Assembly: GCA_037178625.1 (NCBI GenBank)
Contig: CM074136.1
Location: 2,046,001-2,110,000, forward strand
Direction of reading: 5' to 3'
DNA: 64,000 bases
Origin: Skeletonema tropicum
Lineage: Eukaryota; Bacillariophyta; Thalassiosirophyceae; Thalassiosirales; Thalassiosiraceae
This document shows, piece by piece, positions 1 through 10,329 of this stretch. The notes beneath the pieces were generated by a model that was given only the letters and a program-made list of their open reading frames with translations, made no database searches and had not been told where the DNA came from. The position numbers and the translations under genes are program-made. How positions within the stretch are numbered: the stretch's first letter is position 1; each line of letters opens with the position of its first letter.

Positions 1-2
1 AA

Positions 3-269
3 ACATCTGCAAGCGCACGATTCGATATATCAAGCACAGTTTTACAAAAAGACATTTTCTCGCGACGAAGAAAGACAAAAACTAAATCGACTAACGCCCG
101 TGTAAAACCTGTATTTCTTTCTCGTACAGACCGATATAGATGCTCAAAAAGCGCATCTAGTACAGTCAATTTCTCGCTTTCAACAGGTACTTCTTGCTTT
201 CTACATAGGAACACATACAGATCCTACGCCGGTAGTCTCTACCGAGGACTCTACGTGTCCCTAAAGTAA
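3..269 (+). CDS. C-terminal fragment of an unknown mobile-element protein
   Basis: The frame is open from the window edge and stops at TAA 267-269, giving 88 residues with the 5' part outside the window. I do not recognise the protein. Support for coding comes from a diverged second copy at 11503-11712. Both share a block centred on GTSCFL, then an Arg-Asn pair, Tyr, Ser-Tyr and a YR pair, ahead of a stop. DNA similarity continues past the stop to about 425, where both copies have a GC-rich piece ending CCCCGAGGGCCGAT. In the second copy the fragment lies directly downstream of a Pif1-like helicase fragment, so it probably belonged to the same mobile element. A reading in frame 1 (1-105) is also open but has no match elsewhere. 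Confidence 0.35.
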   Translation, partial: TSASARFDISSTVLQKDIFSRRRKTKTKSTNARVKPVFLSRTDRYRCSKSASSTVNFSLSTGTSCFLHRNTYRSYAGSLYRGLYVSLK

Positions 270-425
270 ACCTTCTCACTAAAAAACACATGTACTGATT
301 CCTACCTATAACTCTGTAGAATAATGGGGGTGAAAAATAATGAATTTTCCCACCTGTAATAGAAGGGCACCTGCGGCCCCCTATTACGCTGCTCTGCACT
401 CCATGAACGGGGGCCCCGAGGGCCG

Positions 426-2230
426 ATAATCGCCCTCCAAACTTACGCAGTGAAGTTTTGGGAGAGCCAAAGATACTGTGACTTAAGAGGTTGATGCACC
501 TATGCATCTGCTTGAACTTCTCTTTTACTCGCACACGGTGCACCCTAGTTAGAATGCTGCACCATTTCCCTGATTCTTTCGAAAGGCACTCACAATAATC
601 GCGAACGGGGAGGGACCCGTGAAGCGCCAAGAACAAAAACGAATACTCAAGAATCCAGGGTTGTTCACATTCGTTCCGTCCGCAATCCTTAAGTGTAGAA
701 CTCGGAAATTATTGCGGGACTCCATTTAGGTACTTAGGGGGGAGGCAACCTTCCAAAACTCTTGCTCCTTTCCATCACTGACCATCACTTTCATGTTCGT
801 TCGATTTATAAGATCGCCACTCGCACCCAATGATACTCGCACTTTCGAGTTCAATCGTTCGTGGTTCATCGTTTGACTCAATCGAAAGCTACCATGTCCA
901 TGGCGCACGGCCGTCAGTCGACGAGGGATATTTTTTAAACGGTACAAATAGACTAGTGGTACAGCCGTTAGGTCAGACGTTTTCTTATAATGAAGACAAT
1001 AACTTCTCCAACTCACGCTTTTAAAGAAAACACATACATTTATGAGAAATCATATCTTTTTGGCACGAGAAACATCACTTTTGTATGAGACGTACGTAGG
1101 AATTCAAAGTCTACGAGGTTTCTTCGTTTACAGAAAATGCGAAAAATGTGCCAGAAACCAGAGCACAAATTTTGGTGCGATGAACCGATCGATGTGAACC
1201 AATGAACCAAGCAAACATCGAGCTCATAAAAAGTTGAGGAGCATCCTGTCGAAGTGATTTTCATATTCTACTATTGATAACGATCCATCATAATCATTGG
1301 TGAGTTGTTTGCTTTCGTGGTAATTAGATAATGGTGTCTCTGGCTGCCGTTTATTAAAAACTAATCGCTTTTATCCTTTTTCATGGCGTAGGAATGTTGT
1401 AGCTGCTGCCGTCGATTTCTGGAGATGGATAACAGCTCCACTGACCAGAGCTTGATTTTCATAAATTCTACTGTTGATATCGATGCATCATCTTCATCGG
1501 TGAGTTTGGCTGCATCTGTGGTTATTATTAGTGCCTTTGACAGCCTGTTCCTGACTAATTCGTGACCTTTTTCTGTTTATGCGTAGTTGAGATTTCTGGC
1601 GATGAAAATAGGACCCCGACAACGGAGCTGAAAGAATTGGAACAGATGCCCATGAAATGCGATTTTCAAACATATCTAATCTCGGTCATCATAAGGTATC
1701 GGCACTGGAGAATGTCCTAACTACTCCCGTTATCTTGGCGCCATTTTCACTTTTCCAAAAAAGCATTTGAGGTCCTTTGAGGAGGAACGAAGAGCAAGCA
1801 TCAATGCGACTGAGAAGAAGATTGATGATGATCAGCGGTGACCTCTTTGGATAAACCAGAAGACAGCAGAATAGTATTCTGATGATGCGATGAGTATCAC
1901 GAAAAGCTTTCTAAGAAGCAGCAGTCAAATGAGGAAAATATGCTGGCAAACTTTGAGAGATGATCCTATTGAGAAGGCTCGCCGTGCCCGGGAGTGGGGG
2001 AACACATATCACCATAATCTGAATTTCTTGCGACCGCAGCAAGGCTTCCAGTGCTGATGTTGAGCGTGTCTTCAGTCAAGTTAAGGTTCATGTTGAAGAC
2101 CCTCTAGAAACCCTTCTGAAGTTTATTGTTGAGGCTATCGGTGAGGAGGACTTGATTGAGGAGACCCTAGAACCCGTCTGATGTGCCGTGTAAATGATTA
2201 CGACTCTTAGATGAGCTAGTTCGAATCGCC
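426..2230. repeat. 1,805-bp duplicated block, copy A
   Basis: This block aligns base for base with 12575-14379 at a constant offset of 12149. I noticed one substitution, G1984 against A14133. It contains no intact gene. It holds two imperfect internal units, each with a stretch like TTCTACTRTTGAT followed by a GTGAGTT splice donor (donors near 1301 and 1500) and a TAG acceptor about 90 bp later, then frame-broken coding DNA ending in a hAT-like segment. The near identity implies a recent copying event. Confidence 0.9.
2041..2181 (+). pseudogene. hAT-type transposase dimerisation-domain remnant, copy A
   Basis: The frame starting at 2041 reads 46 codons to a TGA at 2179-2181. It contains SSADVERVFSQVK, which matches the conserved start of the hAT C-terminal dimerisation region (SSA.SERVFS). 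Upstream coding DNA exists but is broken between frames, and neither a BED finger nor the DDE core can be read, so this is a relic. The same relic is at 14190-14330. The family call rests on one short motif. Confidence 0.5.
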
Positions 2231-2869
2231 GGCAGAGAGCAAAAAAATTCTCTAAGTTGAAATGGAAAAAAATTTGAAGTCAAAATGGCGGCAACGGGGT
2301 GGCATCAAGTTTTGGATTTTTTTGCTATCGGCGAGTGACCGTTTTTTGTTTGGTTTCTCGAGAAGTTGGTTTTTGGATTCGGCGAATTGTCCGTTTGTGC
2401 ACGGTCTCTCGAGAGGGTCGCGAACGGACATTTACATGAAAACGAGGCCAACTCGATTTAAAAAAAAAACCTCAAAAAAACCTTTTTTGACACCCTGTTG
2501 CGCGGAATTAACTAGCACGTTGTTCGCGAATCATTAGGTACCCCTTTTCAGACCCATAGGCCGTCATCACCATTATGCCGGCACCTCGAAAACCCAACCA
2601 AATTTGACGCTACTACCCTTTGCCAACATGATGGGCCCAACATTTTGAGGTGCCGGCAAAATCAACAATGCCTAGTCACCAGTTCCATATTTCATGTGCA
2701 TAAAATCTTCTGCTTCTGCGTTTAGTCCAAATATCAGTGTCTCCACTGCTGGTGCTGGAGAGAGTCCTCTCATCACCCCCCTCATAAAGATATCGTGAAT
2801 CCGTCCACCCGTAACATTCTGCTTCGGCTGTAGCCTCTTCTATTTCGCGGGTAGTGTGAAAGTATTGCA
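2231..2869. other. gene-free stretch with a small inverted repeat
   Basis: No convincing gene. At 2577-2595 and 2643-2659 there are inverted copies of GCCGGCACCTC followed by A/T-rich bases, making an 83-bp potential hairpin. An open frame at 2262-2537 (91 codons) has low-complexity composition and no recognisable motif, so I do not call it a gene. Confidence 0.5.
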
Positions 2870-4385
2870 ATGGAAGTTTTCAAAAACTTCAAGGTTTACG
2901 CCCCACTGCGGAGGGCAATTGCTCAAATTGTCGGCTGGAATGATAATGTGATGGAAACGTGGCACAAATTTGAAGCCTTGAAAGATCCTCTCAACATGGT
3001 GTGTGGATACGACGAAAGCAATAACAGCATGAAAGAAGTAGACGTATTCATGATGGAATCTGCTTTTGAGACGAAAACGGGGCAGATTTATATTCCATAC
3101 GAGGATGTATACGGGGAGTGTGAAAATGGCATGGATCGTTTCATACACCTCAATATTGGAAGTGATGGTAAAGCAACCCACATTGCTTGCTCACTGTCAA
3201 ATGATACAGAACAACTTTTCCACGTCCAGGGACTCACGCCGACCGAGACATTTGGCATTGATGATGAAACTGAATTATGGGAAGGGAGTAAGAAGCGTCT
3301 TCAAAAGTTCCTCAAAGGGGTGGTGTGGTGTAGTGGTATCACCGCCTCTCTTCTGGTTCGGGGTCTTGGGTTCGAGTCTCCCCCGTGCCAAAATCCTGGC
3401 TGTTTGAGGTGTCGCAGCTCGGAGTGCGATCTGGGAAAAAAGACCATTACTTGGTTTGGAATTTCATATCACTGCCTCTTTGCTAATTCCGGGGTGATGG
3501 AAAAACTGTTGGTTATTTGCTTAATTACACTCGAAGGGTAGTAACTTGTGACATTGCTCTAGATAATTGTAGATAATTTCGCCCCTGGAGGGCCAACCAT
3601 GACGTACTTAAAGATTTCCGTTAATTTTTTTTTTTAAAAAGTTCCTCAAAGAAAGAAAGAGAGAGGATGGCTACAACAAAACCCGAGGCAAACAGAGACA
3701 GAAAACAGCGCTGGTATCGACTGCGAAAAAAGTTAGCTTCCGCCCAAGATCTGCTGGTCAGAAACCAAATCCGAGGAGACAGAAGGGAGATGATGACGGC
3801 AGTGATGAACCGACCAAATTAAAATGGTTCACTCTGCTATCGGATGTATTGGTGAACACACTCAAGTTATGGCGCTGTATTGGTGATGTGGCGGAGGAGA
3901 GTATTGAGAGTTTTCACCCAAGAAGGAATAAGATGTCGAGGAGGCACTGCCAAGTGAGAGGGAAACGTCGAAACGAATTGATAATGAAAGCTTTACAATT
4001 TGAAAGCGCCTCGTGGATATGGGAAGGTATTAAAGCCATGTTGAAGGCTACAAAATCGAAGCGTGCCAAAGTCGTTAGGACACAGCAGCCGACCGCTGTA
4101 GAAGAAGCTCCTCAGGAAGAAGAAAATGAAGAGCAGCAGGAGGAGGAGGTATTGCTTGATTGGGAATTACAGATGAATGAATGCCCGTCACTTCGAGTTC
4201 AGGATGACTTTGAACACGAAGATGAGGCATTGCGCAGTGCTTACATGAAGATGGATACACGAATTCATGTTTGTTGTGGATGTAGACAGCGATTTATCGG
4301 AGAACGTGCACTGAAAATCCACCAAAACGAACGTCACAAGATCAAAAGTGAAGAAACTGACGCAGTCGATGGAACTGTACGATGA
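2870..4385 (+). pseudogene. unknown protein with C-terminal C2H2 zinc finger, split by a SINE
   Basis: The upstream part opens at ATG 2870 and reads 149 codons to the insertion point at 3317; the current frame then runs into inserted DNA and stops at 3541. When the 334-bp insertion (3318-3651) is ignored, the same frame continues without a stop to TGA 4383-4385, giving about 393 residues. I do not recognise the N-terminal part. The middle is basic (Lys/Arg-rich), followed by a Glu-rich stretch. Near the C-terminus (about 4270-4345) there is a C-x2-C-x12-H-x4-H finger. The exact frame continuity across the insertion is strong evidence for one ancestral gene. Either the allele is inactive or the N-terminal product ends in SINE-derived sequence. 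Confidence 0.65.
3318..3651 (+). mobile_element. tRNA-derived SINE with 15-bp target duplication
   Basis: The insertion is bounded by perfect 15-bp direct repeats AAAAGTTCCTCAAAG at 3303-3317 and 3637-3651. Its head resembles a tRNA gene: TGGTGTAGTGGTATC near 3321-3341 fits an RNA polymerase III A box, and GGGTTCGAGTC near 3369 fits a B box. The D-arm sequence is closest to glycine tRNA as I remember it. About 230 bp of unrelated body follow, ending in a T-rich tail (3626-3635). This is the layout of a SINE mobilised by a LINE. No second copy is visible in the window. Confidence 0.85.
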
Positions 4386-6006
4386 ATGGATTGATAATTA
4401 TATAAATTTACTGTTTTATTTCATTCGTATCAAGTGTAAGTGCCCACTCTGTCCAGTATCATTCCGTAGAGCCGACACGAGTTTGGGCGGAGACGAACGA
4501 AAAATTTAAAATCACTCGAAAAACTCACACTTCAGGTCTCGTCACAAACTGACATGTAAATTGTCACGCTTGAGAGACCGTGTGTGGAGGATTATGTTTT
4601 TTGTTTCGGCGATTTTGTCTGTTTGTTTGGGCTGCAAGGTAATGTGCTTTCTCGTAAATAAAATAAAAACTGAGCGTTGAATCTGTACCACTAGTCCATC
4701 TGTACCGTTTAAAAAGGTAGCCGTCGACGAAGCGGAGAAGATTGCCGTGTGAATCGTTTTGCTTCAATTTTAATCAAATGTATCATTTGCCTCCTCGAAT
4801 TTGACGACATAGCATGCACATTAAGATTTTGGCCGTGCTTTTGGAGCTCGAAACGCAATGTCAAAATATGAAATGGTGCGCGCGGCGATTTGTGACTGCA
4901 TGTTGTGTATGGTGTGTAGTGCGGCGCGGGCCCTCGGGGCCTGTTTTTTTTTTGTGCAATGTACCCGTCTATAAATTTGCTCTGCAATGCTTGTTGTTGT
5001 AACATAAATGTGTCATGATGACAAAATTATTCTGTGGATTTCGTGTTGGATTTTTTTTTGCAATGTATCCGTCTATAAAGTTGCTCTGCAATGCTTGTTT
5101 AATAACATTCTTATAACAGAAACGTTTTATAGTACATACTCACTTACTTACTTAGAGCCGTTCCAAGCAAAATTGCATCGTAGATGCATAAGATTTTGAT
5201 AGCAGCTAACAAAAAAGTGCAGCGCGCTTTCCGAGCACAACTGCATGCATGCATGTTTTTTCGTTCGACAGTCAGTATCTAACATCATAGCCGCTACTCT
5301 CATAGCCACCACGTTGCACAAACCCTACCAATAGTAATATCCAGTGAACTATATCGCAGACAACACCCTTTGCAACTATTCAGCCGCAGGGTTTTATTAT
5401 TACAACTGTCTACACCGCATAAATAAATGACTAATACATGCTACATAAATGTCATTTCTGTCTATGATGTTGCTATTTTTATCCAGCCTATTGCAATATT
5501 ATGGACAATAAATAGCCGACACTTCTTATATATAATAATGTTGATGAGTTGCGGTCTTTAGAGCCGCTCGATCCGCCGTCTACAGGCTTATTGTTGTGTT
5601 AGAGTGTCAAATTATTTATGCAATTTTGTGCACATCTTGTGTCCTTGGTATTTTGGAGGTGTGGGGGGGCTTTAATGGTCATTCCGAGCAACCAGAATCT
5701 CACTTCATATTATCATCGGCGATGGGTAGCGGAGGGGTAGTGCCTATAGATGTTTATCATCTTCGATGGGTGCAGGGAAGGTGGTTGTTTTCATTTCAAA
5801 TCTCAATGAAGTGGATTGCAATGATATTATCTCCACCCCTACAGCAGCCGAAACGCCACACTGCTGCGAAAAAATCGCCATAATGTCGTTTAAGGGATGG
5901 GCCATCGATACCTTATGAAATATACTCATGGACTGAGATAGGCGGCCATACTAGGGGTGCCATTGTAGGTGTGGTGGCATCTTTTTCTCTTTTTCTGCAC
6001 GATCAT
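4386..6006. other. intergenic region with a 104-bp tandem repeat
   Basis: No gene recognised. A unit containing GCAATGTAYCCGTCTATAAA followed by TTGCTCTGCAATGCTTGT occurs at about 4955 and again at about 5059, a spacing of 104 bp, each preceded by a run of T. The remainder is A/T-rich with short open frames lacking motifs. Confidence 0.5.
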
Positions 6007-6072
6007 AGGAGGGGTGGCCTCAACCTGTCCGCGAAATCGTTACATGTGTAACTGCTGGCTTCCTCGCTGATG

Positions 6073-6095
6073 ACGTAGGAATTTAATTCCTACGT
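6073..6095. repeat. 23-bp perfect palindrome
   Basis: ACGTAGGAATT and its exact inverse are separated by one T. Pieces of the same word (CTACGTAGGAA, GTACGTAGGAATT) recur at about 1090, 11633, 42887 and 51651 in unrelated repeats. Confidence 0.6.
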
Positions 6096-6191
6096 AAACT
6101 TGTACTAGGATCTGTAACATCGGGTTACATGGGTAGGGAGGCTGAACCTCTACGAAAAGTCTAACATGAAATAACCCCATTATTAATGAAC

Positions 6192-7199
6192 TCAACCAAT
6201 TACATGCAACTTTCCAACTACATCGAGAATCAAATTCTCTCCAATACGCTTTGCAACCTCTTCCTTGTTGTAATCTGCATCATATAATTCGACATCTTCA
6301 TACTCACCAACTTCATTCTTCCGGAGCATTCGAATGTCTACCTTGTATGGCTTTGCTTCTTTCCCCCACTTCTTACTAGACGATTGACTTATCATCCACT
6401 TGTTGTAATGTTTATCATGAATCACCATGACACGAAATGGTCGTTGCACCGTAGTAGCGTTTGCTCCATTTCCAATCTTCACGTTTGCAATAATAACAAC
6501 ATCCCTCTCGATGAGAATATCCTCAGCAACTACTTCACCATCTTCATTTGATTTAATACGTTCGGGCGGAGAAGCTATCCAACGCTGCACCAATGATTTC
6601 ACTTTCCTTTCTTTGCTTGTAGAACCCATAACATGTTCTGTGCAAGCAAGGCTTGCACTTGCAGTCAGTACACAATCCTGCAACTCTTCTATTGAAGTGG
6701 AAACAATCATACTGCGGAAGCTCGACATCAACTTTTCTGCGTGGCTCTTTGAACCTGCGATTGTAGAAGTGAAGGGCGTTTGATCCTCAGCTGTCAATTC
6801 ATCATCACCCCCCAGTACAATAATATCATTATCATCATTGACGAGAAGGGGGGAGGTAGATCTGGAGGTAGACGGCAGAGATTCGGAGGGTGCATTATTG
6901 ACGGAAGTTGTGTCATTAATATTATTCATAGTAGATGTTTTGACAAGACGCTGCGTTGCAGGGGACGACCCATTCTCCCCATGTCGCTCCGCCTGTACCT
7001 CTTTGGACGAAACAGCATTCGACTCAATTTCATTATTGATGTTGTTTTGGGCAATGGAGGTGTTGCTGTGACTTTTTTGGTTGTCGACATATTTTGGATT
7101 TACCTTCCTCAATCGTTTCGAGCCTACTTCTACTGTGTCCCCTCTCTCTTTACGCTGCTTGTCAGCCCATTCATCATACTTCATTTTGTTTGACGACAT
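6192..7199 (-). CDS. 335-aa protein of unknown function inside a TIR transposon
   Basis: An uninterrupted 335-codon frame fills most of the transposon at 6007-7460. The N-terminus is basic (an Arg/Lys patch in residues 10-35). Residues 40-150 are Asn/Ser/Thr-rich and look disordered, ending in an acidic stretch with IIVLGGDDEL. From about residue 150 the protein looks folded: a helical segment, then alternating hydrophobic strands containing VQRPFRVMVIHDKHYNKWMI. No DDE/D triad, zinc finger or helicase motif is visible, so I do not call it a transposase. It may be a DNA-binding accessory protein, a diverged transposase or cargo. The start ATG lies about 260 bp inside the right end. Confidence 0.7.
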   Translation of the reverse strand: MSSNKMKYDEWADKQRKERGDTVEVGSKRLRKVNPKYVDNQKSHSNTSIAQNNINNEIESNAVSSKEVQAERHGENGSSPATQRLVKTSTMNNINDTTSVNNAPSESLPSTSRSTSPLLVNDDNDIIVLGGDDELTAEDQTPFTSTIAGSKSHAEKLMSSFRSMIVSTSIEELQDCVLTASASLACTEHVMGSTSKERKVKSLVQRWIASPPERIKSNEDGEVVAEDILIERDVVIIANVKIGNGANATTVQRPFRVMVIHDKHYNKWMISQSSSKKWGKEAKPYKVDIRMLRKNEVGEYEDVELYDADYNKEEVAKRIGENLILDVVGKLHVIG

Positions 7200-7308
7200 A
7201 TTGTTGATGATCTATGTTGTCTATTTAATGTTCCATGGTGAATCTCTCTCTCATGGACACTATTATTTTTATTTGATGGTCGGTGGTGGTGGCTCGGGAA
7301 ACTTGTCA

Positions 7309-7404
7309 GCCAAATCGTTACATGTGTAACTCTCAGATGTCTCGTGGCTGCCACACTATTAGCAAAAATGGTTACAGGAGTAACTGTCCGATGTCTCGTG
7401 GCTG
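7309..7404. repeat. tandem 54-bp units with GTTAC dyads in transposon end
   Basis: Two units, at about 7309 and 7363, each carry GTTACA...GTAACT followed by GATGTCTCGTGGCTG. They lie in the subterminal region of the 6007-7460 element, where transposase-binding sites are expected. Confidence 0.55.
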
Positions 7405-7460
7405 ACAACTTGGTTACTTAGCGGAATTAGTATGGTTCTACGTACGAGGCCACCCCTCCT

Positions 7461-7824
7461 ACGATCATCGATCATGCAAAAACCGAGTTGGCTTTTTGAC
7501 GAAATAATTTACCGATCGCGTTTGACAGTACTTTATACCGATCGCGTTTTACATATTCTCAAATATATGACGTCACTTGTTCCTCTCCTAACTTCAACGT
7601 GTCAGCTTCTCTGCTGGCAGGAAGAACATGTCGCCATCGGTGACTTTTCCGCGCAGCCACTCATCGACTATCATGCTACGGAACACCACATGCAATTAGA
7701 AGAGTGCATAAATAATAATGAGTGGCTTGCGTATGACATTCCTCGCACGCAAATCAATATCTTAAATATGTGACCATTACGGACCGGCATAACCAAACCA
7801 CGAACAAAATTGACCGTATAAAAT
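7461..7824. promoter_or_regulatory. possible promoter region with repeated motif and TGACGTCA
   Basis: ACCGATCGCGTTT occurs at 7511-7523 and again at 7537-7549, 26 bp apart. A perfect bZIP/CRE-type TGACGTCA is at 7568-7575, and a TATAAAAT stretch lies about 10 bp before ATG 7825. These positions fit a promoter for the gene starting near 7825, but no transcript evidence is available. An open frame at 7432-7773 overlaps these motifs and is probably not coding. Confidence 0.3.
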
Positions 7825-9489
7825 ATGCACACTTCAAGAGAGAAAGCGCAGCAACAGCAACCATCCTCTTCCGACGTGAACAGCAAGAGCGCTCGGAAGG
7901 GTGTTAGATGCTCATTTCTGTCTATTCGTCAAATAATTTACAAAGTCCAATGGCCGAAAGTGCGTGTAGGCGATCATATCTTCCGCGAAATAGTAGAATT
8001 ACAATCATCGCGCAATCCATGCTTCGAACACTCTACTGATCCACATACTCTTCTGAGGCTTGTTCTTTCCTCTTGCAATATGCGTGAACTAAAACATGTA
8101 TTGTCTGAGCTAGGATGCGTAATGGATCTATATCGCACCAGACAGGAACAATTATCTATCGCTTACAATGTCATTTCCAATCGCAACGTTACCTGTAACG
8201 GTTCAAGCTCGGCTCAGTTCTACAAATCGGATGCAGAAAGCAAAGCTGGAATAATGAATTATGGCCGTTGTGTAAATAACAGTCATAACTTGCAGTCGTT
8301 GGCTGCTCCAGAGTGTTCCAGCGTATTGTCTAATGGGTAAGTCCGAAAGTGTATTGTTAAGATGAGCTGAAATTGGAAGAAGCGTCTTATGTGATTCAGA
8401 ATTTCATGTATAAGCGAAACGCTTAACACTGCGTAAAACATTACGTAGATTGATCGTACGAACATAGAAAGGATCGCTCATTCATCTACATTTAAGTCGC
8501 TTTTTGCTGTGTGGTATTAACCTTCCATAGAGTTCATGCCAAAAATAAAATTGTGATGTATGCAAATTTATTTTAAACTTGAACTGGTATTGTTTCTCCC
8601 ATATGAATGTCGTCATGTCAAAAACTAATCACTTATCCTTACTTATCCCTATTTTCATTTACTTCAGCAATGGCGGTGTGACAGCGGGCAACAAAAAAGA
8701 TGTTGTCGACAACAACAAGAACGAGCATGATATACCTCTTCTGCAGACAAAGCAAGGCGATTGCATCTCTCCCGCTCATGTTAGATGCACTAACTTTGAG
8801 CAGGCAGAAGCATTTGATGCATCATGCAAATCATGGAGATCATGCGATAATAATAATGATTATGACGTTGTCGAGCAGGCGAGTTCTTTGTTAAAGTTAA
8901 AGCAATCATCAAAAAATTATGACATCGAACAGCAGTGCCCTAAAGAGAGCAATGGTAGTGCCGCAACTCCAGTGAATACTCATCATCCGTCTGAAACGGA
9001 CATACCAGCGTCTACTCCTTCTGATGAGGAGTCAGCAGTTGACCCAACTAATCTTCCGGCGTTGCTGTATCATGCTGGGGAACAACCTGCTACTGTTCGC
9101 GCATATCGCCGCTGCTCAGAAGATCGCAGTCTTGTGGGCCGCCAAACCATTCGCGATCATTTATATGATTCTCCGTCTACCAGTAGACTTCCGCGCAGCT
9201 GTCTCGACCGCCTGTTTCATGAGTCTTCTGGTTCTACCGTGAAGGATTATCCGTGTCGTAATGCTACTTCGGTTGCTAGACTGTCAGGAGAACGTGATAA
9301 TGATGGCACCAATATGGGTGTTGGTAATGTTGATAACGCCCCCTTGGAAGCAGACGATGCTGGTGTATTTCGTAGCAATAATGGCAACGCAGCTCGGCCA
9401 GTTGGAGTTGGAGAAATTCCACAGAACACAAAAGCGTCTGGAACTATTGGATCTATGTTGGGAGAGCTGTCGGAAAAGGGAATCCAACG
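7825..9489 (+). CDS. unknown two-exon gene joined across a 331-bp intron
   Basis: Exon 1 is 7825-8336 and exon 2 is 8668-9489. The donor GTAAGT at 8337 and the acceptor TTTACTTCAG ending at 8667 join the two frames exactly (phase 2: GG plus C). Exon 2 ends at another GTGAGT donor at 9490, where the sequence turns into a duplicated helicase fragment. The next helicase exon is out of frame with it, so the 3' end looks chimeric and truncated. The product is Ser/Asn/Asp-rich with no motif I recognise; residues 30-100 contain two short, probably helical segments. The start is uncertain because a TATA-like stretch abuts the ATG. Confidence 0.5.
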
Positions 9490-10191
9490 GTGAGTAAATG
9501 TAGAAATGTATTCTTGAATTCGAAATATAGCATGGCACTGATCAATCATCCCTCTTTACACAAATTTGTAATCACTCCACTCCACCACTCCACTCAGCAC
9601 GTGCCAATACCACCCTACACTCACATCTACAACAAAGGATGCTGTACTGCCACGTTCATGCCCCTGCAAATTGCATTCGCAATCACAATACACCGCTGCC
9701 AGGGCATGGAGGCCGGGTTCGGCAAGGACGATCGATGGAATCGCATGGTGATAGATCCGTCAGATGAGCTCTGGGAGAGAAGCCAGTGCCTTGGGACAGG
9801 ATACGTTGCTACCAGCAGGGGCAAAACACTTGGTTCCAAAAATGTTATGCACCCGACGGATAGTGCGATTTATTGGACAGGGCCGAGCGTGTCTGTAGAA
9901 TGGTTACACAATTGCAAGACGAACCAAGATGGCCAACTCTGCAAACTCTTCAAGAAGCGGGACAAATGGGTCAAGTACCTTGACGGCAAGGCAGAAGAAA
10001 CCAAGACAAGATACAACAAGAGAAAGCTCGACAAAATGACGAAAACGACTTACCAAAAGGCAGTGAGTGGTACTTTAATAAAGAATAGAGAGGACCTGAC
10101 AAACCGCATCACCGAAATCATAACCAACCCAAACAAAAAATGGAAAGAAGCGAAGAAAGAATACCAATTGCCACGCGATTATTTTGCCTAG
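9482..10191 (+). pseudogene. Pif1-like helicase C-terminal fragment, truncated tandem copy
   Basis: From 9482 the DNA matches 10664 onward at an offset of 1182. The frame contains PLQIAFAITIHRCQGMEA, which matches the Pif1/Helitron-type helicase signature (AxAxTIHKxQG), and then YVATSRGKTLG, matching motif VI. Nucleotide-binding motifs are absent. A Lys-rich tail follows and the frame stops at TAG 10189-10191. Compared with its neighbour this copy lacks the 330-bp upstream exon and is joined out of frame to the gene at 7825-9489. Confidence 0.65.
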
Positions 10192-10226
10192 TGGACGATA
10201 CAATGCAATATTCACAACTTGCATGG

Positions 10227-10259
10227 AAAATAAATTTGTCTTCAAGACAAATTTATTTT
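10227..10259. terminator. 33-bp perfect hairpin after helicase fragment
   Basis: Arms of 16 bp (AAAATAAATTTGTCTT and its inverse) flank a single C, 36 bases after the helicase stop. An almost identical hairpin is at 11409-11441 after the second copy. It may be a 3' UTR element or part of a transposon end. Confidence 0.5.
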
Positions 10260-10329
10260 CAATCGAGCAACATGACAAATTAACGACAATCAATAAAGGA
10301 TTCAACAAAGGGAGAATATTTCTCGTCAG

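Larger units (their letters stand above)
6007..7460. mobile_element. complete TIR DNA transposon, 1,454 bp, 8-bp target duplication
   Basis: The element starts AGGAGGGGTGGCCTC at 6007 and ends with the exact inverse at 7446-7460. It is flanked by perfect 8-bp direct repeats ACGATCAT at 5999-6006 and 7461-7468. Subterminal regions carry GTTACATGTGTAAC-type dyads. It contains one long ORF on the minus strand (6192-7199). A related non-autonomous element lies at 51581-51940. An 8-bp duplication fits hAT, P or Merlin superfamilies, but the ends match none that I recall, and no transposase is recognisable. Confidence 0.85.

Noticed and set aside
166..636. 156-aa minus-strand frame
   Set aside because: Runs across the boundary of two different repeats and opposes a conserved plus-strand fragment; no motif.
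2180..2230. tRNA-like sequence ending GTTCGAATCG
   Set aside because: No A box at the right distance and no cloverleaf; also copied exactly in the duplicated block.
3318..3395. Functional tRNA-Gly-like gene
   Set aside because: D-arm and B box look tRNA-like, but the anticodon stem does not pair and the segment is the head of a longer insertion with target duplications.
5596..5883. 95-aa plus-strand frame
   Set aside because: Overlaps low-complexity repeats of CATCGGCGATGGGT-like words and has no recognisable domain.
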